Assembly: GCA_029532415.1 (NCBI GenBank)
Contig: JAQOTA010000014.1
Span: 1-64,000 of the forward strand
DNA length: 64,000 nt
From: Marasmius tenuissimus
Lineage: Eukaryota > Basidiomycota > Agaricomycetes > Agaricales > Marasmiaceae
Reading direction: 5' to 3'
Position numbers and translations under genes: made by a program. The notes below the pieces were generated by a model that was not told the origin of the DNA, did no database searches, and saw only the letters and a list, made by a program, of their open reading frames with translations. Below, piece by piece: positions 56,101-64,000 of this stretch; position 1 is the stretch's first letter; the number at the start of each line of letters is the position of its first letter.

Positions 56101-58483
56101 GGTCGAATTCCGGGAAGTTCTTAGTATGCTTCCGAGCTTTATCCAGAGCCTTGTCTGAACAATGTCCGAAACGTCTGTGTAGAACCTTGTAGTCAACTTT
56201 ATCCATCGTTGACTTGGCCATTAAGCTACGAGCAGAGGCTTTCTGCGAGCTAACCCAATAAATGGTTTGACCAGGCATGAGCAGGTAAGATACGAATGAC
56301 TGGCGTCGACCCTTTTGATAAAAAGCCAATTTGCTAGACGATCCGTGTACTTGCAGACCACCTTGCAAGAATTCTCCAAGAGAGAGAAGTCGAATTGACA
56401 GAAGCGGAACATAATAGACAGGATAGAGTCGCGTAATGCGTTCCTCCATACGACCGTCAGATCCTTCAACAGAATGAGAGATGAACACAGTCCCTTTCCC
56501 CTTGATTTGGATAGGGTTGTCCTTCTGTGCAGTGTTTAGCTGCGGTCCATTGTTCATGGGTTTGTACTCAGCAAAATCTTCAAGATCATAAGTAAAGTGC
56601 GATGAAGCACCTGAATCGACGATCCACTCTTGCGAGCTTCCAGTTGCCTTCTTTCCCTTACAATTGGCACATGTGGCAAAGTGATCACCAATAAATTGCG
56701 CAAATTTCATACGGGACACGATATCCGAACTACTACGTTTAGAAGCGGCTAATAAAGCGGCGCACTGTAGGTTCGTATCAGTGTTAGAAGAAAGACTGAG
56801 ATAAGGCACTTGCCTATCATCGTCAGATTCCTCAGATCCGATGGAGACAGAATCGTACTCAACATCGTCGGAAAAACCAGCAGCATCTGCGATCTCACTG
56901 TCAACGTCCATGGCACTTCCACTCGCAATCTCCGTACGCAAAGAATCGTTTACAGCGTTCAACGCAATACAATCCTCACGCTCAGAGTCGGAGTCCTCGT
57001 AGAAAGAATCATAGAGGTCGTAAACCTTCTCAACGCTCTTAGCACGCTTTGCAGGTGGAGCAGTAGAGGAGGGACCATCAATACGATGCTTGAGGGAGGA
57101 AGAGGAAGCAGCCGCATATCCCTGTTCCATAGGTTCAAGGACGTGGGCATACTTGGGAACACCAAGACGATCGGCAAGACTGCGAGCAGCCTGAGCATTC
57201 TCAAAAACAGTACCACAAGAGGTAGCACCGGAGAAACGCTGCATGTGGAGTGGATCCCGGGATCGGTCCGCGGGATGTACGACAGATGGAGTATCAGGAA
57301 CGATGGGGGGTGAGGAGATGGACAAAAGAGAGAGGGACGCGATATGAGAATGACCCTTGTGAGAGGAGTCACCCTTGTTGTCCTGAGAATCACCCTTCTT
57401 CTTCCTGCCACGTCGGTTGTTCTTCTTCTTCTGGTCGTTGTTGTTTTTAGATTGGTTGTTATTATTAGACGTCGACGAAGAAGGATTAGACTGCTGGTTA
57501 AACTTCGGGTCCTTGTCCTTCTTCTTGACAGAAGAGATGCGCGACGCGAGAGGAGCGGGTTTTCGGGATTCGTAGTGGTTAATGACGGCATCACGAGCCA
57601 CTTCGAAAGTAAGTTCAGCTGGCGAGTTACCATTGGTAGCAAATTCACGAGCGTTGGCCCATGACTGTGGAATGATCGAGAGGAGGAGCATGGCTCTAAC
57701 GAGGGTAGGAATATCGATCTGAGCTTCAGTGAGCTGGCCGAATAGGAGTTCGAGTTTAGCAATTTCGGGAACGGGGTTACCACCGGACAAACGAAACTCC
57801 ATGACCGACTTGAAGTCAGCCCAAACAGACACAGAGGTCTGTTGACCATAACGAGCTTTGATCTTCTCCCAAGCACCCCAAGCCGTATCATCATCCTCGA
57901 TAATACTCTGCACGGCAATAGTGGTGGTGGCACGTAGTGCACCCATGGCTTTGAATTCATACTTCTTCCAACGTCGATTATCCTTCTCATACCTGAGAAC
58001 CTCCTTCTCATACCTCTCCAAAGCATTAGCATACTGCTCCAGGTCCCTAGCATACTGCTGCATCTGAGCATCGGTAGGAGAGACCGTCTCCGTTCGTGTA
58101 GTTGCTTCAGTTGTAGATGTAGCAGCAACAGTGACAGTGCGAGTAGTTGGCTTGGGTTCTGCTGGTTCTTTAGGTTTGTCGGGTTCAGTAGGTTCAGGAT
58201 CGTCGTTGGTGTAATGGTCGTAGAACTCGTTGATCATGGCATAGGTACCAAGACCCTTGGACCACTTGTGCCAGTTGACACCGCTGAAGACTTCAACAGT
58301 GGGGATAAGGGTAGACATAACAGGAGCTATAGCGATCTGGAGTAATAAAACAACGATCAGCATAGGTTCATCATCATAGGCAATGATAAAAGAAATCACT
58401 GCACGGTCAACGGCGATAGCCATCGATCGTTGTTGAGGACACAGTCCACCATCGTCAAACATCAATGAAGATGTCGACTTCAC
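53129..58483 (-). CDS. Copia Gag-Pol polyprotein
   Basis: One open frame of up to 1784 codons. The likelier start is Met56 (58318, MSTLIPTVEVFSG), because residues 1-55 overlap the leader and the Gag domain begins there. Order: Gag with VNWHKWSKGLGTYAM and a basic KKKNNRRGRKKKG tract; aspartic protease DSGASSH at about residue 620; integrase zinc motif (HRRFGH, then CRGC) near 770; and the catalytic Asp, Asp, Glu within HSDLKQ, SDGGGEY and PEQNGRAE (about 830-930). Reverse transcriptase follows with YVDD near 1465, then RNase H (FTDSDWAAD, SSTEAEYMAL) near 1620-1680. Integrase before reverse transcriptase places it in Ty1/copia. No classical CCHC knuckle is present in Gag; the basic tract may bind RNA instead. 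No stop or frameshift separates Gag from Pol. Confidence 0.95.
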   Translation of the reverse strand: MKSTSSLMFDDGGLCPQQRSMAIAVDRAVISFIIAYDDEPMLIVVLLLQIAIAPVMSTLIPTVEVFSGVNWHKWSKGLGTYAMINEFYDHYTNDDPEPTEPDKPKEPAEPKPTTRTVTVAATSTTEATTRTETVSPTDAQMQQYARDLEQYANALERYEKEVLRYEKDNRRWKKYEFKAMGALRATTTIAVQSIIEDDDTAWGAWEKIKARYGQQTSVSVWADFKSVMEFRLSGGNPVPEIAKLELLFGQLTEAQIDIPTLVRAMLLLSIIPQSWANAREFATNGNSPAELTFEVARDAVINHYESRKPAPLASRISSVKKKDKDPKFNQQSNPSSSTSNNNNQSKNNNDQKKKNNRRGRKKKGDSQDNKGDSSHKGHSHIASLSLLSISSPPIVPDTPSVVHPADRSRDPLHMQRFSGATSCGTVFENAQAARSLADRLGVPKYAHVLEPMEQGYAAASSSSLKHRIDGPSSTAPPAKRAKSVEKVYDLYDSFYEDSDSEREDCIALNAVNDSLRTEIASGSAMDVDSEIADAAGFSDDVEYDSVSIGSEESDDDRQVPYLSLSSNTDTNLQCAALLAASKRSSSDIVSRMKFAQFIGDHFATCANCKGKKATGSSQEWIVDSGASSHFTYDLEDFAEYKPMNNGPQLNTAQKDNPIQIKGKGTVFISHSVEGSDGRMEERITRLYPVYYVPLLSIRLLSLGEFLQGGLQVHGSSSKLAFYQKGRRQSFVSYLLMPGQTIYWVSSQKASARSLMAKSTMDKVDYKVLHRRFGHCSDKALDKARKHTKNFPEFDRKPKKTRLCRGCAEGKMHSRSFPDSTTRALKPFEKIHSDLKQFPTESYHKYKWYMSFVDDCTSHGWTMLMRRKSDSVKMLRDFIAMVKVQFGVDIKEWMSDGGGEYKSDAFDDVLKEHGIKILTSIPYTPEQNGRAERFNRTIVEKAQALRFDACLPPSWWEFCVLHAVALHNRTPSQRLRWLTPHEKLHGSAPDVSDLRVFGCAAYAFIPEKRRVNKLSPRSELMTFIGFQEGMKGYVFMKMSNNAIFKSATALFDENLFPKCSDKKPRGFTPVGEIPEIPPVLGENPNFSSDSDDDSSDDDLYPPKNLPKQSESPHDDDGDGTVPQGERQHSDPDPPFQPPRPPTPVGGKEQSPPPRHSGRKRTGTKQPDNVFGEQRDPNNPSRIVRDMERNSTWRDATGDREPMDPPTTRRRGRPRKVPGTNRASLSTMCNSRGSQPDSLVQQLSQEGGVGFVIYLLNQAVPVHDDLTDMSNVREWTLRNILKLPAEQQREWKAACRDELEALRKRKVFELVDLPKGRKAVKNRWVFDVKSDGRKKARLVAKGFSQVEGVDFDEIFSPVVWFETVRMMLALAALKNWHIQALDVKNAFLYGELKEEIYMDQPEGFKVKGQEGKVYRLRRALYGLKQAALEWWRALSSSMEVMGFKRLTSDAGLFICKDRETGEECIALIYVDDALFLGPNKAFVEKKKAEFMARWECRDPGEVKEFLRMRIRRRGRKILLDQTEYLKKVLKRFGMQNAKAADTPLPAGYIPQPNKGPVDPECRARYQSVIGSLLYIMLGTRPDIAYAVTKLSQFSANPSEDHLKKALYICRYLAGTPDYALVYDGASDGGLLAFTDSDWAADPIKRRSITGYFFKLAGGIFCWQSRAQKTVALSSTEAEYMALSDCSRQAVWIRQLLSELGIDMTPVPICGDNQGSIFIASNPVQERRTKHIDIHYHYICECVSDRKVDLFFIDGAYNPADMFTKNLGHVKFSAFREHLGLEFYSSE

Positions 58484-58658
58484 AGGTCCAGAACCGGTGT
58501 TAACGGTCTGCCCATCATGACAGCGATTAAGCAGTCACAATGGTTATCGAGTGCAACGACCACAATAGCGCATCATCATAGGCAGCACACAATAAAGGTG
58601 CACATCCCAGAGAGCTGCCATCGCAGGGCACATCGACAGGGCACCGGGGCCCATAACC

Positions 58659-58916
58659 TGTTGAGGCAGAGGTCCTGCCCACGCAGTGGCAGCATGGGAC
58701 AGACTAGCTCACCTGGAGATAGGCTTAGAGGCAGCAACGAGAGTAGTAAAAGTACTGGTATTGCATGTAGATACAGAGCTACTTATATACTATACAGAGG
58801 TGGCTGTATCTTCTATAACAGGAGTGACTAGGAATAGCATAGATCATAGTAAAACGATTGAAGCATATATGCGGCCCGATACAACGGTCCATATATCCGG
58901 TAGTCCGGATTCAACA
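58659..58916 (-). repeat. 5' LTR of copia element
   Basis: 258 bases; the right copy on the plus strand, the 5' LTR in element orientation. It should contain the promoter of the element. It is followed on the right by TGGAG and the resumed 3' flank of SSP2-C. Confidence 0.95.
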
Positions 58917-61079
58917 TGGAGCTGTTTAAAAGCTTCGATACATAACAAGCGAGCTCGGCATGCTAGCAAGTGACGATCGGGCTTCAAGCCACCGCTCACA
59001 ACGTTCTCAGACTTGTGCTCCAGACCTTGTTAATAGCAAAACACTCAAATATTTGATGGTCATACGTGGGCCATCGGAAAACTCACCCAAACTCAAGGAA
59101 TTTGAAATCCCGAATTAACCCAGACGTCCATGTAGTCGGACACTGCTTCGAACACACTCTAGCCTCAAAAGAACAACCCAGAGCCTGGACAGTGCATACG
59201 GAAACTCCGTGAACTTGTGATAAGGCAATCTCAATCTCCCGAACTTTAGTTTGACCCCTGTATCATCTCGTCATTCGATGACCATGCGATCCACGAATGA
59301 TGGATTTCATTCTCAGCTCCTCGTGTCTCCTTTGTATTCAAGGCAACTATCGGTATTGTCGAGGGGTCAAGGGTTAGAATCAAAAGAGAACTGCCTCACG
59401 AATTCCGAGATACTGGGTACTGGGCGGCGAGAGCGCTCCCTAGTGAATCACACCATCTCAATAGAAGTGACAAATCTGGCAATTATAGATTCACGCTGGG
59501 ACAAATAAAAGGAGTGCGATGTTTGAGAGGAGAGGGGGTGGGATGGTCAACATTGCTCACCAGCCGGTGGTGAGAAGCCCCGGTCAGTACTCATTGAAGG
59601 GATAGCGTAAAACTTGAATCAGCTAATTCATAGCAGCCCTCAGGAGGAATTACATGAGCTGGGACGAGATATCGACGTTCAACGTCTTGACAGTGAAGAG
59701 AATCGGATCTTGAACTTTATAATGGCAATTAATTACTGGTGTTGTGATGGTTTGAGCGAAAGGAATTGTTGTGGGCGCTTGTTGGCGGGCCTCTTTTTCC
59801 CTTTTTACTCCACCCACGGCCATGTTCAGTTAGTCGGAATTGGTAGTGGCGACCATGAAGTTAATATGTTCAGTGTCAGAAACATCCAAAATCTTAGCCT
59901 CCAGAGAAATAAATATGGACGAGACTGATACAGGCGACTCCTTGTCCAACCGTCGTTGGACTCCAACGGCGATCGGGAACTTTGAACAGAAATCCCTTGT
60001 GAGGCGAACTTAGCCTGGAGTTTGAATGGCACGCCCGCTTTGGCCAGTGCATACCCATGTACCTTGCTTTCACTAGTTAAACCTTATCGAAAGCCCAAGA
60101 GATCAACTGTCTCAGTGGCGACGAGCAATATTGTTTTCGAGCATGAACTAACATGTTTTCATACTAAGGCGACTTGCGAAACGCCGAAACGTCGAAGTTG
60201 ACGCAGATGATCAATCCGTCGAGCTAAGTAGAAGTCTTTAAGAGCCCCTTTCGACCGTTGTCGGGACTTCGCACATCCCGGGTTTAGAACGAAACCTAAG
60301 AACAATGACTGGGAAGTATCTCAGGCGGTCGGAGCTCGCGTTGTGGGTGGCGCATCATTGAGTGTCTGATAGACAGCTCGAAGATGACCGGCCTTCAAGA
60401 AAATGCTTCAAACGTCTCCAGAGGATGAGCATCCATAGTTGGGACAGAAATCATTGCTTTATATCCAACGTTCCCGCGAAGAGGAACTACAGGGAGTCGA
60501 TCTTGGAGCGAATCATCTTTGCTGTCTTTGAGAGCATCGGGAAGATCACAAAAAACCGGTCTTGGCCGTTCCTGGCCGTTTTACGCTAAGGATCAGGGTC
60601 CTGACCGGCTATGTCTATTTTTCCGCAGGCTGGGTCTTCAGCACACAAACCCGGCCATACAGCCTATTTCCCGAGGCAAAATGTAGGCTCACAATAATTT
60701 TCAGTCTGGATAGACCATGCTGATGGTATTTATCTTTCCATTAGCATGACATATGGTTCTCTGAGTGCGGTATTTGTGTAGCTTTTTTGGACCTTTGAGC
60801 CTGTCAGCCTGCGAGAATGGCTGAAAAGCCAAGAACTGCCGAAACCGGCTGCCGGAAAATTACTCGTCTTCCTGATGGATACCCTTTCGCCTTCCATTGT
60901 CCCCCATACGCAAACAAGGTTCCATTTGGTCTGGTTCTCCCGCCAGTATGTAAGTACATACTATTGATTCTACTTGGTGGAGCGAGTGAATATTTCACTC
61001 AGGTAGCCCGTTCACGTCGGCAGGCCTCAAGAAAGGCACAGACCACCCAAACGGGCAGAGACAAACCGACACTCTTCGA

Positions 61080-61087
61080 TATAAATA
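61080..61087 (+). promoter_or_regulatory. TATA box of SSP2-D
   Basis: TATAAATA followed by CTGGAGG, 148 bases before the start codon. The 5'-leader intron is at 61161-61220 (GTAAGT to AACAG). Confidence 0.75.
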
Positions 61088-61227
61088 CTGGAGGCGAGCC
61101 TCACCTTCTTCAGCAAACTACCACTGCTACCTCCACGTATTCGAGCAACTCTTTACACCAGTAAGTCGTTTCTACGTCTTCGGAGTGGTTGACACAAGGA
61201 CCTGACCACTTGCCAAACAGGGAAACT

Positions 61228-61725
61228 ATGAAGTTCACCGTCGGAATCCTCGTCATCGTCATCCAAATCGCCAGCGTTCATTCCGTCGCAGTGTCTCCAG
61301 CAGATGCAACTGAAGAATGCGGTTCACTCGGCGTCCTCAACGTCGACCTTAACAACCTCCCCGAGGGCATGACCCCCAGCGACGTGCGCAAGTGTGCCAA
61401 TCATCCCCTCGGTAGTAAGCCCCGCCAGAACGCTCAATGGGAATCCTTGGCCCCAATGGATGACCCTGAGAGCGACCTCACTAATCGTTCCAACATTATC
61501 GAGGGCAGGGCCGCCCAGAAATGCGAATACGACGCTCCGTACGGTTGCAGCGGCGGGTATTGCTGGAGAACCTGTGGCGCGTCTGGGAGTGGTAACTGGT
61601 GCTGGACTGCTGGAGGCGACGGTTCTGGACCGTGGTTGACCTGCAGCAGGTTTAGTGATTGCAATCGCAATGCCGCTTGCGGGAAAGGGAATAACTGTAG
61701 TGCTTGTGGGTGCAGCTGCCATTAA
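61228..61725 (+). CDS. Small secreted cysteine-rich protein SSP2-D
   Basis: An intact 165-residue member of the SSP2 family. It has a signal peptide of about 19 residues (MKFTVGILVIVIQIASVHS), a pro-like region with ECGSLGVLNVDLNNLPEG and NHPLGSKPRQ, a NIIEGRAAQ junction, and a C-terminal domain with twelve cysteines (GCSGGYCWRTC, GNWCW, WLTC, NCSACGCSC). It is nearly identical to the copy at 42825 apart from that copy's nonsense codon, and also close to 29780. The TATA box and a 60-base leader intron are conserved. The gene is convergent with F-box sequences at 62221 onward, the same arrangement as near 22 kb. Secretion is inferred from the signal peptide; the function is not recognised. Confidence 0.88.
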   Translation: MKFTVGILVIVIQIASVHSVAVSPADATEECGSLGVLNVDLNNLPEGMTPSDVRKCANHPLGSKPRQNAQWESLAPMDDPESDLTNRSNIIEGRAAQKCEYDAPYGCSGGYCWRTCGASGSGNWCWTAGGDGSGPWLTCSRFSDCNRNAACGKGNNCSACGCSCH

Positions 61726-62220
61726 ATCCTTGAGAAGGTGGGGAGTGGGGGCCGTGAAAGTCTCCGATGCCGAACATGAGCAAGTTCGGCATGCCGGCGA
61801 GTGACGACCGGGCTTCAAGCCAACTCTTACAACATCCTCAGACTCGTTGATAAAAAAGAAGAAAATTGGAGTTTTCGATCGCCGTATGTAGGTCAATTTG
61901 TACTGGAAAACCAACAACATTTACATCTCAGCAACCCGTGGGCCATCGGAAAACTCACCAAATTTGAGAATTTGAAGTCCCATCCATCTGTAATACGTAC
62001 TACTATGACCCAGACGTCTACCAAGTCGAACACTCATTCGAGTATACTCTAGTTTTACAACCACCGCCCAGAATCCGCACAGGGTGTACCAAAATACTGT
62101 GCACTTGTGATAAGGTCATTCTACTCTCCCGGGGCCCCGAGCTTTGGTTTGGCCCCTGTACCATGTCGTCATTATAACTGAAGACCAAGACCAGCAGGAC
62201 GCGCGCGCTCCACCTGAATA

Positions 62221-62645
62221 TTAATATTGATACGCCTGCAACCAAAGCGCCAATTCATTCCACCAGCTACCCTCTACTGGCAGACCCGGGGTAGCCGCAG
62301 TATCAAGCACTGGAATCGTATCCTCCGAAGTCCAGTCCCACCTCCAATCCAGCATCGCACCTCCTATGTCTTGGACAACCCTCATCGTCTCTGAGTCTGG
62401 TCTCTGCATCTGAAATGATTCATAGATCTTCCGCACATCACCCCGAAGGGGCCGCTTAGTCACTAAGGTCAATTCGAAATGTTCCCAGATTTGCTTGTCG
62501 GGCCTTCGTTGCAGAGTCGAGCAACGGACCTCAATCATCAAGGGCACATCCTCCGATGTTGAGCTCCTCTAATCGAGTACATAAGGACAACACCGTGAAC
62601 GCGTCAGCCCGTGGTTCGATGTCCGCGTCCAATTCAGCCTGCATT
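62221..62645 (-). pseudogene. 3' fragment of an F-box gene
   Basis: The fragment encodes the C-terminal part of the F-box protein family at 22247-24229. The motif RPLRGDVRKIYESFQMQ, the segment IGGAMLDWRWDWTSEDT and the end GSWWNE are recognisable. Frameshifts separate the upstream piece (leucine-rich PRLEELNIGG region), and the normal stop is lost. It is followed at once by a complete-looking relative at 62764, so the locus holds a partial tandem duplication. Confidence 0.8.
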
Positions 62646-62763
62646 CAGCCGATCCTTCCAGCGCCAGGCCAAATGATTCCCCGGACTTTTAAGTGGTACG
62701 TGTATCACCTTGTCATTAGAACTAAGGCTAACGGGACATGCACTATCCAAAATCTTGACGCAC

Positions 62764-64000
62764 TTACAACCAAAGCGACTCGTTCCACCAGCTACCTTCA
62801 TGTGGCAGACCGGCGTTTGCATCATCCGGCACCGGATTCGGGTTCCTCGACAACTCAGCGTCCCACCTCCAGTCCAGCATCACACCTCCCACATCTCGTA
62901 CTACCCTCATCCTCTCCGATTCTTGGCTCTGCACCTGAACTGATTCAAAGATCTTCCATGTATCACCATGAACAGGCTGCCCAAGATCGACTCGGAATGT
63001 TCGCAAACTTGTCCTTTGAGTCTTCATTGCAAAGTCAAGCAACTTATCTCGATCATCAAGGGCACATCCTCCAATGTTAAGTTCCTCTAATCGAGGACAT
63101 AACGGCTTCTTCGTGAATGCATCAGCCGGTGGCTCAACGTCCAACTTCGATTCAGCCACCAAGAACTCTTGAAGGATCCCGTCCAGCCAATTCCTCGCCC
63201 AGGGCGAAGAAACGTTCGGGTCAAGCCAGGACGGTTCTGGTGGCTCCATAACCCACCCTGGACCAAAACTTTGCTTTCTCTCCCTTCCCGCCAGGCGTCC
63301 ATACCCCAGATTCAGCGACACGAGGGTTTCCAGCTGTCGAAGGACCCTTATGACCGCATCCGCCGCAACTATGCAAGGGTAAAACATTTCAAAGTGGGTG
63401 AGCGAGCACTGTGACCGTTCAAGGAGGTCTTCAAAAGGTAGCCGAGCAGCGTAGTAGCCGCTGAATGCCTCACCTCCGTAGAAAGCTATGGACAGCTTCT
63501 TCAGCGAAGGGAGGGTGACACTATCGAAGATTTGTATGACAGCTGGCAGGAACCTCGAGTAGCTGGAAGCCACGTCATTCAAGGTATTTGTGTCTGTGTC
63601 AGGGCCCGGAAACTCAGCAGACAATGGCATATCTAGGAATACCATGCGAAGGTTTCGGAGGCTGGGCCACTGTGCGGGATGAGAGATAGTGCCGCCGACG
63701 TCGGTCCGCCAACTACCTCCACTAAGGGTCATGTTGAGTTGGGTCAATGAATGGCATTGGGCTGCGAGAACCTGCATGAGTTCACCCGGATAGAGCGACA
63801 GCTCATTACGAATCGGAAACATTGGAAGTATGATGGAGAGTTCGGTTAGGCTTTGCCAGGATACTGGAAGTGATAAGGTGGTTGCGGAGATATTGGCGCT
63901 GAATAATTCAAGCCGCCGGAGCGAACGCGCTTTGGTAAGGAGATTCTCGAGAGGGGACGGGGAAAGAAGGTTGTAATCAACGTTAGCGTTTGGTTGTTGT
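62764..64000 (-). CDS. F-box / leucine-rich-repeat-like protein (5' end beyond window)
   Basis: An open frame of 412 codons including the stop runs from the right edge to 62764. It corresponds to the C-terminal ~60% of the 660-residue protein at 22247-24229. Shared motifs are PLENLLTKARSLRRLELF, VIQIFDSVTLPSLKKL, QLETLVSLNLGYGRL, CPRLEELNIGGCALDD and the final EGSWWNESLWL. The F-box itself would lie outside the window. No internal lesion is visible in this part. With SSP2-D upstream it repeats the convergent SSP2/F-box order seen near 22 kb. The substrate and partner are unknown. Confidence 0.85.
   Translation of the reverse strand, partial: QQPNANVDYNLLSPSPLENLLTKARSLRRLELFSANISATTLSLPVSWQSLTELSIILPMFPIRNELSLYPGELMQVLAAQCHSLTQLNMTLSGGSWRTDVGGTISHPAQWPSLRNLRMVFLDMPLSAEFPGPDTDTNTLNDVASSYSRFLPAVIQIFDSVTLPSLKKLSIAFYGGEAFSGYYAARLPFEDLLERSQCSLTHFEMFYPCIVAADAVIRVLRQLETLVSLNLGYGRLAGRERKQSFGPGWVMEPPEPSWLDPNVSSPWARNWLDGILQEFLVAESKLDVEPPADAFTKKPLCPRLEELNIGGCALDDRDKLLDFAMKTQRTSLRTFRVDLGQPVHGDTWKIFESVQVQSQESERMRVVRDVGGVMLDWRWDAELSRNPNPVPDDANAGLPHEGSWWNESLWL

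Larger units (their letters stand above)
52830..58916 (-). mobile_element. Complete Ty1/copia LTR retrotransposon
   Basis: A 6087-base element oriented on the minus strand, bounded by 258-base LTRs that begin TG and end CA and appear identical by eye. The 5-base target duplication TGGAG flanks it (52825-52829 and 58917-58921). In element orientation, GGTTATGGGCCCC directly follows the 5' LTR (plus-strand 58658 downward) as candidate primer-binding site. The purine run AGCAAGGGGGAG directly precedes the 3' LTR (53088-53099) as polypurine tract. A single uninterrupted Gag-Pol frame fills the interior. It appears young and potentially autonomous. Confidence 0.96.
47085..59280 (+). repeat. Large repeated block, copy II (ends in SSP2-C; split by copia element)
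   Basis: Colinear with 37600-43735. The final part is interrupted by the 6.1 kb retrotransposon at 52830-58916 and resumes at 58917. The block carries the frameshifted SSP2-C gene and the same decayed frames as copy I. Past about 59275 the F-box gene expected by comparison with 22.2 kb is absent, and the sequence moves into copy III. Confidence 0.75.
59400..62220 (+). repeat. Large repeated block, copy III (ends in SSP2-D)
   Basis: A shortened copy. Around 59420 it matches 38215 and 47810; 59690-59790 matches 39520-39600; from about 59880 it jumps to the equivalent of 41750 and 51290, so about 2 kb of the block is missing. It then runs through the intact SSP2 gene and its 3' flank into the F-box region. 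Only short unsupported frames occur before 61228. Confidence 0.7.

Noticed and set aside
56959..58128. 389-codon frame on the minus strand inside the copia element
   Set aside because: It overlaps the Gag part of Gag-Pol in another frame and has a biased Arg/Leu/Ser composition; all domains are in the 1784-codon frame.
29780..61725. Naming SSP2 proteins as a specific effector or toxin family
   Set aside because: The cysteine pattern and pro-region are clear, but assignment to a named family cannot be justified without a profile search.
1..64000. tRNA, rRNA genes or CRISPR arrays
   Set aside because: No cloverleaf with B-box-like motif, no rRNA-like conserved sequence and no regularly spaced short repeats were noticed; the organism is a eukaryote, so CRISPR is not expected.

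Overview
The window is nuclear DNA of a filamentous basidiomycete, most likely an Agaricomycete. The evidence is short GT-AG introns of about 50-80 bases packed densely into genes, an F-box/leucine-rich-repeat gene of the usual agaric type, Zn2Cys6 regulators, a many-exon GMC oxidoreductase, single-pass membrane proteins with Ser/Thr-rich stalks, and a Ty1/copia retrotransposon. The genus cannot be read from the sequence.

Layout. 0-2.2 kb: a tandem pair of secreted six-cysteine pro-peptides (called SSP1 here). 3.1-5.0 kb (minus): a 607-residue protein with an internal Cys6 cluster and a coiled coil. 6.6-9.4 kb: a 596-residue GMC oxidoreductase in 17 exons, one of them only 2 bases long. 10.9-14.1 kb: a mucin-like single-pass membrane protein, followed by a long pyrimidine-rich stretch. 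15.1-21.6 kb and 30.9-36.6 kb: two copies of a duplicated block, each carrying an intact 13-exon Zn2Cys6 transcription factor; only the first copy holds a ~0.9 kb insertion. 21.6-30.3 kb: a scrap of a second secreted family (SSP2), a complete F-box gene, a decayed SSP1, a wrecked PHO84-like phosphate transporter and an intact SSP2. 37-62 kb: three diverged copies of a larger block, each ending in an SSP2 gene (one with a nonsense codon, one frameshifted, one intact). The second copy is split by a 6.1 kb copia element with apparently identical LTRs. A MITE-like element and a single-pass membrane protein gene lie between the first two block copies. 62.2-64 kb (minus): a truncated F-box fragment followed by a second F-box gene that runs off the window.

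How it fits together. The region looks like a fast-evolving accessory island in which two secreted cysteine-rich families and a convergent F-box gene are repeatedly copied, broken and lost, while transposons insert among them. SSP1 has two intact and two decayed copies; SSP2 has two intact and three damaged copies. No shared pathway can be demonstrated. The GMC enzyme, the regulators and the membrane proteins are typical accessory genes of wood- or plant-associated fungi, but the ecology is inference. Exon coordinates were derived by hand from splice motifs, reading-frame continuity and, for the duplicated genes, comparison of the copies.
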